Position numbers and translations under genes: made by a program
Part shown: piece by piece, positions 25,000-37,128 of the stretch
How the letters are laid out: every line of letters begins with the position of its first letter
Numbering within the stretch: position 1 is the stretch's first letter
DNA from: Antilocapra americana
Taxonomy: Eukaryota; Chordata; Mammalia; Artiodactyla; Antilocapridae
Assembly: GCA_007570785.1 (NCBI GenBank)
Contig: ML660777.1
Location: 3,363,436-3,427,435 of the forward strand
Direction: 5' to 3'
Length of the DNA: 64,000 bases
The notes under the pieces: model-generated
The model's input: the letters and a program-made list of their open reading frames with translations, nothing else
What the model was told of the DNA's origin: nothing
The model's database searches: none

Positions 25000-25865
25000 A
25001 TTTTGTGCACTATTAGAGAAAAACTTTTTAATCAAGCAACAAACAAAAATGAGATCCCAGGGTAGAAGAAGATGAAAAAAACTAGTACTCACCAATCTTT
25101 GATCTCTTTCTATACCTATAGTCGGAGCACTAAATAAGAACCTCTTTCTGCACAGATATGAGACAAAAATAAAATTAAAAAGTAAAGGCCCAGAGGAATT
25201 GAATATTCATCCATTCAATAGAAATAAAGAATGCATAATTTTTATGTGTCCCTGCAACATTTATAAAATTCAAATATATAATTGTACACAAATGCACAAT
25301 TGTATAAATCTGAAGCTATTTTAAAAAGGACTCAGTCTAATAATAAAACAAGCATGCTGCATAAAAATATTTTATGTACTTAGAAGTTAAAAAGCATGAT
25401 TCTAGATTACATTTGGATAAAAGAGGAAAATCAAAGAAAAGGAAGAAGAAAATTTTGACCTAAAGAGCACAGAAAAAGCTATACACAAAAGAAAGAATAA
25501 AATTATGTGCCTTCATTGTGCCAAAAGAAAGAAAGAAAACATCATTTATTTTGTAATTAGACAAAAAATAAACCAAAAGGAAATAGAATTAGTTTAGCTA
25601 AGAGCCAAAATTAATGAGAGAACACAGTGGCAGAATCAAAAATGATGGCTCTTTTTAAAAAACCATTAAAATTGACAAACTTATTATAAGCATATTTAAG
25701 GGAAAATAAAAGTAAACAAAAGTGTCAAAGTGTGGAAGAAGAAAGGAAACATACAAGGGATAAAGCAGCAATAGAAACCATATAAAGTGAACACTGCATG
25801 GAATTCTATGACGACAACTTTGAAAACTTAGAAAGAGCTTTCCAAATCTTCTACCACTAGCAATG
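25000..25865 (+). mobile_element. ancient L1 (L1M type) ORF2 fragment, sense
   Basis: Matches in order to the middle of L1 ORF2: 'aaaaagcatgattctagattacatttgg', 'accattaaaattgacaaac', 'gagcatagaaaggaaac'-like sequence and 'tggaattctatgacgacaactttg' near 25,800. Very degenerate, so the boundaries are rough. Confidence 0.5.
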
Positions 25866-25871
25866 ATTTAA

Positions 25872-26035
25872 ATTAGTGCCTCTCAAACACAAATGTATGT
25901 ATATATCACGGAGGATATTGCTAAAACGCAAGTTCTGATTCACTAGGTTAAAGTGGTAGCTGAGACTTCACATTAATAATGAACCCCTAGATGATGTTAA
26001 TGTTTCTGATCCTAGGACCATATTCTGATTGTCAA
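25872..26035 (+). mobile_element. MER5A-like hAT element
   Basis: Starts 'tagtgcctctcaaacac' and ends 'tctgattgtcaaag', degenerate versions of the MER5A terminal repeats. Inner words 'caagttctgattcactaggtt' and 'ctagatgatgttaatg' keep the family order. It is a non-autonomous DNA transposon. It separates two old L1 pieces (25,000-25,865 and 26,465-27,045), which may once have been one element. Confidence 0.65.
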
Positions 26036-26246
26036 AGTTTTAAGTCATATTGGGATTATCTGTTATTTACAGGCAGTTAAAATGTAGCTATAAATCCACT
26101 GGGGCTTTTCAAAAGTATATTTTTAAATTTTTTAATGTCTTTTGTGATAGTTTCTTCAAGTTTTCTAACTTTTCTTGAGTTAACTTGGCAATTTGTATTT
26201 TGCTAATACAACTGGATACACACCCTAGAGAAAATAAATCAATCTT

Positions 26247-26390
26247 TCTCCATCCATTGGATTTTCCAGGCAAGAGTACTGGAATGGGTTGCCATTTCCT
26301 TCTCCAGGGGATCTTCCCAACCCAGGGATCAAACCTGGGTCTCCCACATTGTAGGCAGATGCTTTACTGTCTGAGCCACCAGGGAAATCA
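26247..26390 (-). mobile_element. Bov-tA SINE head part, antisense
   Basis: Antisense copy covering the middle and head of the unit: 'ggcaagagtactggaatgggttgcc' to 'tgtctgagccaccagggaaatc'. The 3' third is absent. The head is well preserved, including the B-box-like 'gggatcaaacctgg'. Confidence 0.92.
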
Positions 26391-26464
26391 CACAAATAGA
26401 AATTCTAGACCAAGTCCTAAAAGCATAAATATCTTTTGGGCTGGGTGGGGGAAATAAGGAGATG

Positions 26465-27045
26465 GATCTCCTTAGACAAAATTGGAGTCTCAGCAGTTAT
26501 TAATAAAAGAAAAATATCTCAGCAAAAATTTTAAATTTTGTCATGAAAATTCTCTAATAAGCAAAGTCAACAGACAACAGACTGAGTGTTAAAAAATCTG
26601 CAATATACAAAGCTAAAGGTTAATATTATAATATACAAAGACCTATTACAAAATAAAATGGAGCCAAAAATATACCAAGGGAAGAAAACTGGCAAAGAAC
26701 ATGAAAGAGAAATTCACAGAAGAGCTAACCCTAATGATGAAGAAACATGAAAATATGTTCAAACTCACTAATTGGCACTGAAATGTAAATTAATGTAACC
26801 ATGAAAAATCTCTTGATACCTATCAAATGGGAAAGAATCATAAACTTATTACTAACAAGATTAAAGAAAAAGGTATGCTCTTTCACATTGCTGTGTGAAG
26901 TGTTATACATTTTTCAGAACAAAATCAGGTATCATATTTTTTAATTAAAAAATATAAATAGCAATCAAACTCCTGGACAAAATCTATCCTATAAAATAAA
27001 GCCATAAATATATAGATATTTATTGAGCATTACTTCCAGTCAGAA
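26465..27045 (+). mobile_element. ancient L1 (L1M/HAL1 type) fragment, sense
   Basis: Degenerate L1 3' ORF2 words: 'aaaactggcaaagaacatgaaagag', 'aattcacagaagagctaac', 'atgaaaatatgttcaaactcac', 'cacattgctgtgtgaagtg', 'caaactcctggac'. Stops throughout. Confidence 0.6.
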
Positions 27046-27074
27046 AGAAAGAAAGAGAGTCACAGGGGGAAAAG

Positions 27075-27565
27075 TTCTATGATTTTCCTCTTGCTAGGTA
27101 ACAAACTAGCACAAATTTCATGACTCCAAACAGCATACATTGATGTTTCACAACCCAGGGTACAGCTTAACTGGGTCTTCCCCTTAGGGTTTTATGAAGT
27201 TGTGATCGAGCTCTCATCTAGGCTGCATTCTCATGTGGTGATTTGACTGGCGTAGAATTTATTTTCAGTCTCACTCAGTTTGTTGGTAGAATTAATTTCC
27301 TTGTAAGATTGAAGCCTCTGGCTTCGTGCTGGTTCTGAGCTAGACACTATAGGAGGCCTTCAGTTCTGTATGAAATGGGCCTCTCCAACATGGCCACTTC
27401 ACCAAGCCAGAAGAGTCTCTTGAGGGAAGGTGCTATTGAGATAGTCTTATCTAATGTAACAGTCACCAGAGTGACATCCATCACCTTTGCCGTATTCTGT
27501 GGGTTAGATACAAGTCATAGGTCCTCCACACATTCAAGGGGAGGGGGTTATACAAAGGTTTGAAC
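27075..27565 (+). repeat. ancient mammalian repeat, family not named
   Basis: The sequence from 'ttgctaggtaacaaactagcacaaatttcatgactcc' through 'ggcctctccaacatggccactt' to 'attcaaggggaggggg' follows the layout of an old interspersed repeat I have seen in several mammals, but I cannot name it with confidence. The 62-codon frame inside (27,375-27,563) is therefore not called a gene. Confidence 0.4.
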
Positions 27566-28237
27566 ACCAAGTATGCCATCTCTGCTTCCACAGAAATTAA
27601 ATTGCATAGATTAAGGAAGAGAATGTAAATTACCATATGTTTACACCAGTGAAGATTATGCAGTCTTTGTAAAGAATAAACTTATATCACTTGATGTGAT
27701 AGATTTCCAAAGGTGGTGTTGAATGAGAAAGGCAAATGTAAGCAACTTGAATAATTTAAATAATAAATTCACAAAACAATAAATCTACCTCTCTCCATGG
27801 ACTCCTTTAAGGCTCAGCTTTTAGAAGAAATAAATTTTCCTAAGGTGTCAGCTAAGAAAGAAACAGATGTAGGAATATGGGGAAATTACTCCTAGGAAGT
27901 GGGTTTCATAGACCTCTTTTATAGCTAGAAGCAGCGGCAGCCACTGTAAAAGCAAACCTGCTCATATATAAGTGAATTTTTCTCCATGTTTATAGTAAAT
28001 ACATGTTTCCAAACTAACATCTTGATGAGCACATTCCTCCAGTTTTGTTTAAATTTATGTATCATGGTATCTGGACCACCAACATACACCGATATCCTGG
28101 CAAGACTTAAAATACAATTGCCTCTCCTGATCTTTTCCCCAACATCATGAAATTCCTGTTATGACCTTTGGCAACATTAGTAGGAATCTTCATTAAACAA
28201 AACACTGGGTTCTGGAAACATTATCTAGCTGTAGTGG
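27566..28237. other. no recognised feature
   Basis: Unassigned AT-rich DNA with no coding signal. Confidence 0.45.
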
Positions 28238-28441
28238 GCTTCCCTGGTGGTTCAGATGGTAAAGAATCTGCCTGCAATGCAGGAGAGCCAGGCTCTATCC
28301 CTGAGTTAGGAAGATCCCTGGAGAAGGGAATGGTTACCTACTCCAGTATTCTTGCTTGGAGAAGTCCATGGACAAGGAGCCTGGCAAGATATAGTTCATG
28401 GGGTCACAAAGAGTTGGACATGACTGAGCGACTAACACCCT
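28238..28441 (+). mobile_element. Bov-tA SINE, sense
   Basis: Full-length and well preserved: head 'ggcttccctggtggttcagatggtaaagaatctgcc', body 'gagaagggaatggttacctactccag', tail 'gacatgactgagcgactaacac'. The B box reads 'ggctctatccctg', one change away from intact. No TSD could be assigned. Confidence 0.95.
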
Positions 28442-28559
28442 ACACTTCTCATAAGTCCAATTTTTGCTTGTTTTAAAATTTCATCTTTTGGAGCTTGGTC
28501 TTGTAATGTCAAGTGTTTATTTACTGAACTTTAAAAATGAGGCACGTGACCACATATCT

Positions 28560-29605
28560 GACCAAGGATTCGAAACTCTCAAAACTCAACAGAAAAATTA
28601 AACAATTTTAAAATGGGCTGAAAAACATGAAGAGACATATTGAAGAGGATATACACATGAAAAACAAGCAAATGAGAAGCTGTCCAACATCACTAGCCTT
28701 TAGGGAAGCATAAATCAAAACTCTAATGAGTTATTATTGCACATCTATCAGGAGAGCTAATTTTTTTAAAAAGTGGCAACACCAGATAGTTATAAAGATG
28801 TAGAGAAGATGTATCACTTATACATTTCTGGTGCAAATGGAAAATGGTTTAGCACTGTCTAAAAAAATCAAAGCAATTATTTATCCTATGACCCAACAAT
28901 AGTATTTATAGGTATTTATTCTAGAGAAATTGTCCACACAAAAAAATGCACACAAATGCTTACAGCAACTTTACATGTAATATCCAAGAACTTAAAACAA
29001 CTCAAATATCCTTCAATGAGATGTTTAAACAAATTGTATATATCTATGCATAGAACACCACTCAACAATAAAAAGGAATAAACTCTTGATATATACAACA
29101 ACTTGAATGGATTACAAGAGCATTATGCTTGCTGAAAAAACTCTAACACTAAAAGGTCTCATGCTGTATGATTCCTCTGATACAACATTCTCAAAATGAC
29201 AAAATTATAGAGATGTGAAACAGACTAATAGTTGTCAGGGACTAGAAATGATGCAGGTGAAAAGTGTGGGTATGACTATAAAGGGGTAGCATGAGAGATC
29301 TTTATGATGATGAAAACAGTCCCATATTTTGATTGAGGTGGTGCTACAAACAACTACACATGTGACAAAGCTTCACAGAACCACACACACACACACACAC
29401 ATACATGAGTGCATGTAAAACTGGTGAAATCTGAATAATATCTATGGATTGGAGCAATGTCAGTTTCATGGTTTTGATATGATACTAACCCCCCATGCAA
29501 GATGTTATCGCTGGGAATTAGGCAAAGGATATGCAGGAGTTCTCCATAATTGCTTCTTACAACTGCTAGAAAATTTATAATCATGTCAAATAAAAAGATT
29601 AAAAT
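28560..29605 (+). mobile_element. ancient L1 (L1M type) 3' end, sense
   Basis: Ordered L1 landmarks: 'aaaatgggctgaaaaacatgaagagacat', 'gaaaaacaagcaaatgagaagctgtccaacatcac', 'cctatgacccaacaatag', 'gttgtcagggactag', and a 3' end 'tctagaaaatttataatcatgtcaaataaaaagatt'-like near 29,570-29,600. Many indels. A CA repeat has expanded inside the 3' UTR (29,381-29,400). Confidence 0.72.
29381..29400. repeat. (CA)n microsatellite
   Basis: About ten CA units inside the old L1 3' UTR. Likely to vary in length between individuals. Confidence 0.95.
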
Positions 29606-30322
29606 ATTGAGGTAAAAGGAAGGGTTCAGGTTGAAAGGACCTTATCATTCCAACACTAGACAGCTCAAGCTGCAGGCAATGAAAGAAATCCAGTTCTACC
29701 TAGACTGTGGAGTGATGCCTCTACCTGAGACTGAACGTATACAGAAAATGGATGACATGATTTTTGAAAATTAATTCCTTTAGATTTTGGCTTAACATTT
29801 GTGAACCTAAATGTTTCAGACAAAAACAAGGTGATTTTTATCTCTTTGTCATGTGAATTGAACAAAAAGGGGAAGCTCCACATTTAGATAGATTTTTACA
29901 CTACTGTTGTAATATTATCAGAGCACCTTTTTGTTGCCATTTGCTCTCCCTGAGTAACTTTCTGGGAATTACCTTGATTACAAGGCTAGACATAATTTGG
30001 GTTGGGGATTCGAACAAGAAATTGCAGTCCTAGAGAGCAACAAGGTCTTAGAAATAATTCAACTGATGAGCAGTTCTGATCCACTGCACATCTACACTGC
30101 CCACCAGTGGTCTCAGAAAGACAGGCTAGGAAGAGTGGTGGTGTTGTAGGTAGATGTTCCAGGAGGTAAGAGTAGGATAGATTTATTATCTCTTCCCATT
30201 GAGGAGAACAGTCATACTCCTAAAGACCACAGGCTTGGATATTAAACTCAGCAAACTGAGAAAACAAAAAAGCTGGAGTAGAGTTAGAGGTAGTGCTTAT
30301 TTCCTACTTTTTATATATATAT
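29606..30322. other. no recognised feature
   Basis: Unassigned DNA. A short TA run at about 30,314-30,323 adjoins the BovB. Confidence 0.45.
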
Positions 30323-31024
30323 ACAAAAGTTGGCTTAAAACTCAACATTCAAAAAACTATGATCATGGCAGCTGATCCCATCACTTCGTGGCAAATAAAT
30401 GGGGGAAAAATAGAAACAGTGGCAGATTTTATTTTCTTGGGCTCCAAAAATCACTGCAGACAGTGGCTGCAGCCATGAAATTAAAAGATACTGGTACCTT
30501 GGAAGAAAAGTGATGACAAACCTAGGCAGCATATTAAAAACCAGAGACATACTTTTGCCAACAAAGGTCCGTCTAGGCAAGGCTGTGGTTTTTCCAGCAG
30601 TCATGAACAGACGTGAGACTTGGACCAGAAAGTGGGCTGAGCACCAAAGAACGGATGCTTTTGAATTGTGGTGATGGAAAAGACTCTTGAAAGTCCTGTG
30701 GACAGAAAGGCGATCACACCAGTCAATCCTAAAGGAAATCAATCCTGAATATTCATTGTAAAGACTGATCCTGAAGCTTAAGCTCCAATCCTTTGGCCGC
30801 CTGATGTGAAGAACCAACTCCTTGGAAAATACCGTGATACTGGAAAAGATTGAGGGCAGGAAGAAAGGGGGTGACAGAGGATGAGTTGGCTGGATGGTAT
30901 CACTGACTCAATAGACTTGAGTCTGAGCAAACTCTAGGAGATGGTGAAGGACAGGGAAGCCTGGCATGCTGCAGTCCATGGGATCGCAAAGAGTCAGACA
31001 TGACTTAGCGACTGAACAATAATA
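30323..31024 (+). mobile_element. BovB LINE 3' part, sense
   Basis: A 5'-truncated BovB that keeps the C-terminal coding end ('ggcttaaaactcaacattc', 'tcatggcagctgatcccatcac', 'ctgcagacagtggctgcagccatgaaatt', 'ccaacaaaggtccgtctaggcaaggctgtgg') and the 3' end ('gacatgacttagcgactgaac') with an (AAT)n-like tail. Stops and frameshifts break the frame. Confidence 0.93.
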
Positions 31025-31895
31025 ACAAGAAAGAAAACTCTCCTCCTTGGGTGACAACAGTACCTGGCCCTTTCTCAGTCCTCTTTTCAAGGTAGGACAG
31101 TTACTCTCTGATTAGTGGTTTGGGGAAGACTGAGCATGTGCCGCTCTCAGCCCCTTTTTCCTACAGAATAATAGTCTGCCATAGGGACACAGTTTTCCAC
31201 CGCTCTATTGTAAGCTAATTGGGACAAGTTTTGTCCTTCAGGGAGAAAGCTGTAGTTTTAAATGGATGAGTTCAATTCAGTGGGATACTGGGGGGAGAAA
31301 TGGCAAATCAGAATTTCTGTAACTCATTATTACCATAGGTCAAGCCAAATACTCTAACTTAGCCTTAACAAAAAGAAAAGTGAAGATTTGATTATCTCTT
31401 GCATTCCTTCTTGATAATTCCTTAAACACAAAGAGAAAAGGAGTATTATGTGTTGGCTTCTTCAAATCTAACATATATCACCTATCATACAAAGCAAGAA
31501 ATATCATTCACATACGCCAGTACTATTTTGATGGCTGGCACAGTCTTCCATTTTTGTATCCCCAGAATGTAGACTGTGACCACATGAAGTAATAACTTTG
31601 TCATTTTTTGCTAAAGAAACTCACCAATTCCACAATAATTTTCAGCAGTTACATCAAATATCATTCTCAATTTTAAGTATATAATGAGAGAAATTATCCA
31701 AGAAAACTCAGGTCCTTGTTCCTCAAAGCCACTAAAAGCATAACACCTGGATTAATGACAAAAAAAGAAAATGCTAATAAACACTTTTGAAATCAACATA
31801 CACTGAAAAGAACACTGGTTTATACATGTCTACAGTCAATTAAGTACCAAGATCTTTCTTCTCTCTCTATGAAATTTGGGGGGGGGGAGGGAAGG
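31025..31895. other. no recognised feature
   Basis: Unassigned DNA. A run of ten G lies at about 31,879-31,888, just before the SINE. Confidence 0.45.
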
Positions 31896-32101
31896 GCTTC
31901 CCTTATAGTTCAGTTGGTAAAGAATCTGCCTGCACTGCAAGAGACCTAGGTTTGATTCCTGGGCCAGGAAGATCCCCTGGAGAAGGAAATAGCAACCCAC
32001 TCCAGCATTCTTGCCTGGAGAATCCAATGGACAGAGGAGCCTGGTGGCCTACAGTCTATGGCATCGCAAGAGTTGGACATGACTGAGAGAGTAAGCACAC
32101 A
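31896..32101 (+). mobile_element. Bov-tA SINE, sense
   Basis: Full-length: head 'gggcttcccttatagttcagttggtaaagaatctgcc', B-box-like 'ggtttgattcctg', body 'ccactccagcattcttgcctggagaatcc', tail 'ggacatgactgagagagtaagcacac'. Confidence 0.95.
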
Positions 32102-33139
32102 TAAAATATAGAAAAGGCAACTTTTATCTATTTTCCCCTACATATCTAAATAGAAAAGCACTGAGACATTATTTAAATAAAATTTTAAAGCCTGTAACCT
32201 AAATTTAACAAAGGATCTAGTTACTTTAAATACCTGGTAGGTATCATTCAACCAAAGAGTCTTACATGTGATCTAAAAACAGCTTAGCCAAACAGTGACA
32301 TGTCAGAAATAGAATTACTTTAAAAGAATATCTATGACATTTTAAATTCCTTTTCTGAAAATTGCTCAAGTTCTTTGTCTATTTTTCTTTGAAAAACTAA
32401 TGTTTTTCATATCAATTTGTGTCATTTCTTATTTGGTAAGGATAGAAGCCATTTGGCATCTCTATTGCAATTATCCCCCCAGTTTCCCACTTGTCTTTTA
32501 ATCTCTTTTATAATGTGTTAAAACATACACTGTTGCTTTCATTGTTAGATAGTTGTATCAATTGACCTTTTCCATTGTTAGCTCTTCTACTGCTTTAATG
32601 TTTAGAAAATTATTTTCTGTCCAGATACTAAATAAACACGCACTTTATTTTCTTCCAGATATTTCACAAACAATAAATGCAAATATTACTTAGAAACTTG
32701 AAGAAAAACATGACTAAATAGAAAAGCTTATAATGCTTTGCATGGGGAAAGCATTGCAAAGTATTGACACTATTTTAAAAGTTTGGATTCTTTCTAAAAT
32801 CCAGTTATACATAATCCTAGTCAAAACTGTGAGGGTTCTTAGTCTAATATAGAAAAATAGATAAACAGGAAAGAATGTGTTTGTGAATTTTTACTTTTAA
32901 AATGACATCAAAACATGTAAAAGCTGTCACGGTTAAAATAAATGGTAATAATATCACTGAAAACAGATAAATGATGATAAATAGGAGATAGAGAGATGAT
33001 AGATGAGGGGAGAAATCAAGATCACTGGAATAGAATAGCTTAGAAAGGGACTTTAAATATGTTAACATATGACAAAGAATACATCTTGAATCAATAGGGG
33101 AAAGGATGGGTTTAATCACTCAGTGGATATCATCTGCGT
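32102..33139. other. no recognised feature
   Basis: About 1 kb of AT-rich DNA. Parts (32,340-32,640) have the feel of old antisense LINE sequence, but I could not place them. No coding frame. Confidence 0.4.
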
Positions 33140-33715
33140 GTGTCAGGAACCACTCAGGATACTGGGAAGAGAAAACAAGCTAGGTTCTGCCTTGCTGAGA
33201 CTATAGTCTAGTGGGGAAGACTAAGGGTAAAGGAGATAAGTGGGGCACTAGGAGAGTGTTTTAAAGGATGAACCAATTTATATTCAGGCATCTGAGGAAG
33301 CTACCATGAGAAAGTGGCTTACAAGCTGAGATCGGAAGCAGTAGATAACCAGTCATCCTGGCATGGAGAAGGGCACGGTGAGCAGAAAGAGGGTCTCTGT
33401 GACTGGAACATGGGGAATAATGAGATGCTGGTAAGAAATGAATCTTCAAGGGTATGCAGGAGTCAAATTATGCAAGACTCTGTGTGCTCTATTAGAGATT
33501 CTGAACTTTATATGAGGGCACTGGGAAGCTACTGAAGAATTTTAAGCAGACAGATGACTTGACCAGATTTTCCATTTTAAAATGGATCAGAAGGGGAAGA
33601 GGTAGATGCCATGACTAGCTAGAAGGTTGCCGGAGAAATTGTTCAAGTAATTAGGTAGCAGATGATTATGGCTTGAAGTGTTGACAATAATGATAGAGAA
33701 AATAGAAATACTTGG
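33140..33715 (-). mobile_element. L2 LINE, antisense
   Basis: Ordered antisense L2 landmarks: 'ctgagactatagtctagtggggaagac', 'catctgaggaagctaccatgag', 'ctgaactttatatgagggcactgggaagctactgaagaattttaagcagacagatgacttgaccagattttcc' (the most diagnostic stretch, 33,500-33,575), then 'attaggtagcagatgattatggcttg'. Old, no TSD. The + strand 73-codon frame inside is not a gene. Confidence 0.65.
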
Positions 33716-33867
33716 TGAATTTACAGTATATTGTATACTGTTTATTTTCAGTATATTGATAGAGTTTACAGCACTTCTTCCATATAAACTTTCCTTGCTC
33801 CCCAGTAAAAATAATTTTTCTCTTGCTGTCTTAACATTTTACCTATATGCTTTGTATAATAATTCTT

Positions 33868-33904
33868 AAATTCTGTCATTCCAAAAAAAAAAAATTCTGT
33901 CATT
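33868..33904 (+). mobile_element. poly(A)-only insertion flanked by a 13-bp TSD
   Basis: AAATTCTGTCATT occurs at 33,868-33,880 and again, identically, at 33,892-33,904. Between them lie only two C and nine A. The left copy is preceded by TT, giving the TT/AAA pattern cut by L1 endonuclease. The simplest reading is a retrotransposition event so 5'-truncated that only the poly(A) tail was inserted. A tandem duplication with an A-run expansion is the alternative. Confidence 0.6.
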
Positions 33905-35025
33905 GCATGGTTGTGTGTATATATCTTAAAGACTCACAAGCACCTTGAAAGTATCATATTTTTATAACTACAATTCTACCATGTTCATTATAGCCCCTAC
34001 AACACTTGGAACACAGTGCTCAACATTATGTAAAACTTACACATTTCATCACTGAATTCGATAATAAATAAGGACATTAATTTAATTTTAAATAAGTGCT
34101 TCTAGGCAAAATCAGACATTTGACACTTATCTAACTGACAGAAAAATTCAAGTTTTCTAAACCTTATCTTTCTGTAAATTATGAGCTGCCTCAGGTCACA
34201 CTCAGTTCACTTTATATTAACTTCAACTTAAAAGAAATTAACACTCTTCTTCAACTCTTGCCCCTGTGTGTCCTCAAGCTTTTGTAAGCCTGCTCTGTCT
34301 TTTCTCTTTTCAGAGTAAAGAGGTGGCTCCCAGTCATCACTAATCCTGTACTTCAGGGCTACTATTTTTGAATAAATGTTTTACTGCATACCTTTAACAC
34401 AAACCAGACCTTTCTGCAAGCTTTAATTTTTTTTATTTCTTGGTTCTCATTCTCCCTATCTCCCTGCTTCCTCCCCCTCTCTCTCTCGTTTTTTATTTTG
34501 AAAGAATTTCAGATATATAGAATACCCTAGTAAATTCTTCAGACCCCCCTCAGACTCTCCCAAATGTTACTATTTCATCACAATTGCTTTACCATCTTCC
34601 TACTCTCACACCACCATTTGTGAGTAGGTTACAGTCATGACACTCCTTTATCTCAAAGCACTTTAGTAACTCAGCGTGTTTTAAATGATGCTCTGCCAAG
34701 ATGGGCATTGTTCAGCCTGGCCTCCAATCATCTATTATCATGGGAGGCTACTACATCACCCTTCACTAATATCCAGAGCAAGGAAGGCCCCTCAAATGCT
34801 ACTCTCCCAGTCATCCCCAGCCATTCTTCCTGGACACTTAATGAACATTTAGTGCTCCCACTCCACTAAGGATGGTGGGAAATTTGGTGGGAACAGGTAA
34901 AGTAGTTGCACGCTACTGATGAGCAGAGAGACAACAAGGTGCTCCTCATTCTTACTGGGGTAGAGATCTATGAAACTGTCTTAGCCCTGTATGCCTGAAC
35001 ACCACACAGCCATTTCTATTCTATT
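33905..35025. other. mostly unassigned, one possible ancient repeat
   Basis: 34,435-34,690 ('tttgaaagaatttcagatatatagaat' ... 'gtgagtaggttacagtcatgacactcc') resembles an old interspersed repeat that I cannot name. The rest is unassigned. Confidence 0.35.
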
Positions 35026-35042
35026 GCTTCCAAGCCACAGTT

Positions 35043-35241
35043 TTGTGTGTTGGGGGGGGCGTGTGTGTGCACACTCAGTTGTGTCTGACTCTTTGCAACC
35101 CCGGGGACTGTAGCCCATCAAGCTCTTCTGTCCATGGAATTTTCCAGGCAGAAATACTGGAGTAGGTTACCATTTCTGACCCAGGGATCAGACCCACATC
35201 TTTCATGCCTCCTGAACTGGCAGGCAGATTCTTTACCACTG
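35043..35241 (-). mobile_element. Bov-tA SINE, antisense, perfect 17-bp TSD
   Basis: GCTTCCAAGCCACAGTT lies at 35,026-35,042 and identically at 35,242-35,258, fixing both ends. The insert begins with a TG/G-rich tail, then 'cactcagttgtgtctgactctttgcaacc' and ends inside the head at 'gcagattctttaccactg'. The missing head bases together with the perfect TSD show the copy was inserted already 5'-truncated. It lacks about 20 bp around 'ttgccatttc-tgacccaggg'. Confidence 0.96.
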
Positions 35242-35409
35242 GCTTCCAAGCCACAGTTAGGAACGCACAAAGGTAGTCTTGCTGCCCGTATTCCCCTTCT
35301 CGCTTCCACTCCCTGTGCCCCACCCCATTCTCTAAAGCCCCACCAAGACAGGAATGCTCTGATTACCTGAAAACTATCTGAGAGCTGCAGATTCAGCCCA
35401 GGGGAGTAT

Positions 35410-35522
35410 GGCAGGTTGCTAAGTCACTTCAGTCATGTCCAACTCTTTGCGACCCTGTGGACTGTAGCCACTGGACTCCTCTGTCCATGGGGTTCTCCAG
35501 GCAAGAATACTGGAGTGGGTTC
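35410..35522 (-). mobile_element. Bov-tA SINE 3' half, antisense
   Basis: Only the tail half is present: 'aggttgctaagtcacttcagtcatgtccaac' to 'ggcaagaatactggagtgggttcc'. It is 5'-truncated. Confidence 0.92.
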
Positions 35523-36876
35523 CAAGGGTCCTTTTTCAGAAAACGTCAACATCCAACTTATATTTACCTTGTAGCTTTATCCCTTCTCCCGTAACATTAG
35601 GACCCTTTCTAGTTTCAGGAATGAAGAACTGGTTCTCCTTGCATCAGGTGCAATTCTATATTCTGTGTCTTCATTCCTGCTGCCAGGGCCTAGGCTTTTG
35701 AAACACAAAAGGTAGATTTAATGTATTTGCTTTTGTGTTTTTTATCTTTCCTTATTTGAAGTAGTGTAGCCAGAAACTTGTATAGGCAGAAGAGAGAAAA
35801 GTAATCTGTTAATGTTCAATGCATCATCACCCTACCCACATGAACGTATACACAACATCTTTATGTTAGCAAAATATATAAAATAGTGGCAAACTGATTG
35901 CTACATTGACCTCAATATCAGCACCTTGTACATACTAACAAAATAAAATCACCGTCTCCAGTGGAAGCTATAATTCTGTCTCTGCAAAAGTTTCTTGAAG
36001 ATACTGTAGTTCTTTGAGCCACCAAAATCACATATTTACTGACTTTAGTAGTGACAGTCATCCAGTGTCATTCTCTCTTTACAATTATGCATTGTCACTG
36101 TGGCAAATCTCTAAAGAAGACTTACAAGAATCTCTCAAGCCTCATTTTCACTGAAGACAATGAAAACAGAGTACAGAGCAAAATCCAGGGCTCTGTCTCA
36201 CTACCTTGAGTCACCTCTTAATCTCTCCAAAGCTTTGAGGAGATTTGATGGATGTGCACCAATAGGCAATGAAAACAAAAATTCTAACTGATAGTTCCTC
36301 TAAACTCTCGGCTTTAAAAAATGACATCAGTCTGGATTTCATTTCTGATGATCCATGAGCTACCAGTGTTATGTATCATCACGATCAAGGAGACATGGCT
36401 CTTACTGACATGTTTGGTGTCCTTGGCACTTAACAGTCCTTGCATACAAAAGGACAAGAGGGTGTGGGCTTGGACAGTCTCTTTACCTGTGTCTTAGTTC
36501 CTCCTATATAGCTATTTTTTGAGTGCTGGAGCGACATGGTAAGTTTTGATAATGAGAGTATTTGTTAAAAAGTTTCACAATTTAAAAACAAACAGGAAAA
36601 CTGTTATCCAACAACCTGCTCCAGTAAGGAAGACTAATTCTGAGGCTTTTCCTCAGAGGAGTTTGCCTTCTTTCTTCTTTCTCTCCTGACTTGACTCCCA
36701 TTTTATTCACAGAGGGCCTTCCTCTCCCACCCACAACCTCCAAGTTGCACAAATCTCATATCCAAGACACTGAATGGGGTGTTGTTTTTAAAGTAAAAAT
36801 CACCTCAGTTTGTGATATCCAACAAAAGAACTCTGCAACAAGCGTTTCTAGGTAACATCTATGATAATGGTTGTTG
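35523..36876. other. no recognised feature
   Basis: About 1.35 kb without a repeat or coding signal that I can name. Confidence 0.5.
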
Positions 36877-36887
36877 GTACCATGTTC

Positions 36888-37099
36888 TTGGGCTTCCCAG
36901 GTAGCACAGTGGTAAAGAATCCACTGGCCAATTCAGGAGACTCAGGTTGGATCCCCGGGTCAGGAATATCCCCTAGAGTAGGAAATGGCAACCTGTTCCA
37001 GTATTCTTGCCTGGAAAATCCCATGGAACAGAGGATCAGAGGAACCTAATGGGCTACAGTCACAAAGAGTTGGTCATGACTGAGTACCTGAGCACACAT
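36888..37099 (+). mobile_element. Bov-tA SINE, sense, with TSD
   Basis: Full unit, diverged: 'gggcttcccaggtagcacagtggtaaag', 'ggttggatccccgggtcagg', 'gtattcttgcctggaaaatccc', 'ggtcatgactgagtacctgagcacac'. Flanks GTACCATGTTC (36,877-36,887) and GTACCATGCTC (37,100-37,110) agree at 10 of 11 positions. Confidence 0.94.
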
Positions 37100-37128
37100 G
37101 TACCATGCTCCCAGAACAATAAGAAAAG

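Noticed and set aside
28238..28441. Possible tRNA gene in the tRNA-like heads of Bov-tA copies.
   Set aside because: The heads lack a complete cloverleaf with anticodon stem and are fused to the Bov-A body; they are SINEs.
30335..30817. A 160-codon open frame on the - strand.
   Set aside because: It is the reverse complement of a sense BovB 3' part and has no meaning on this strand.
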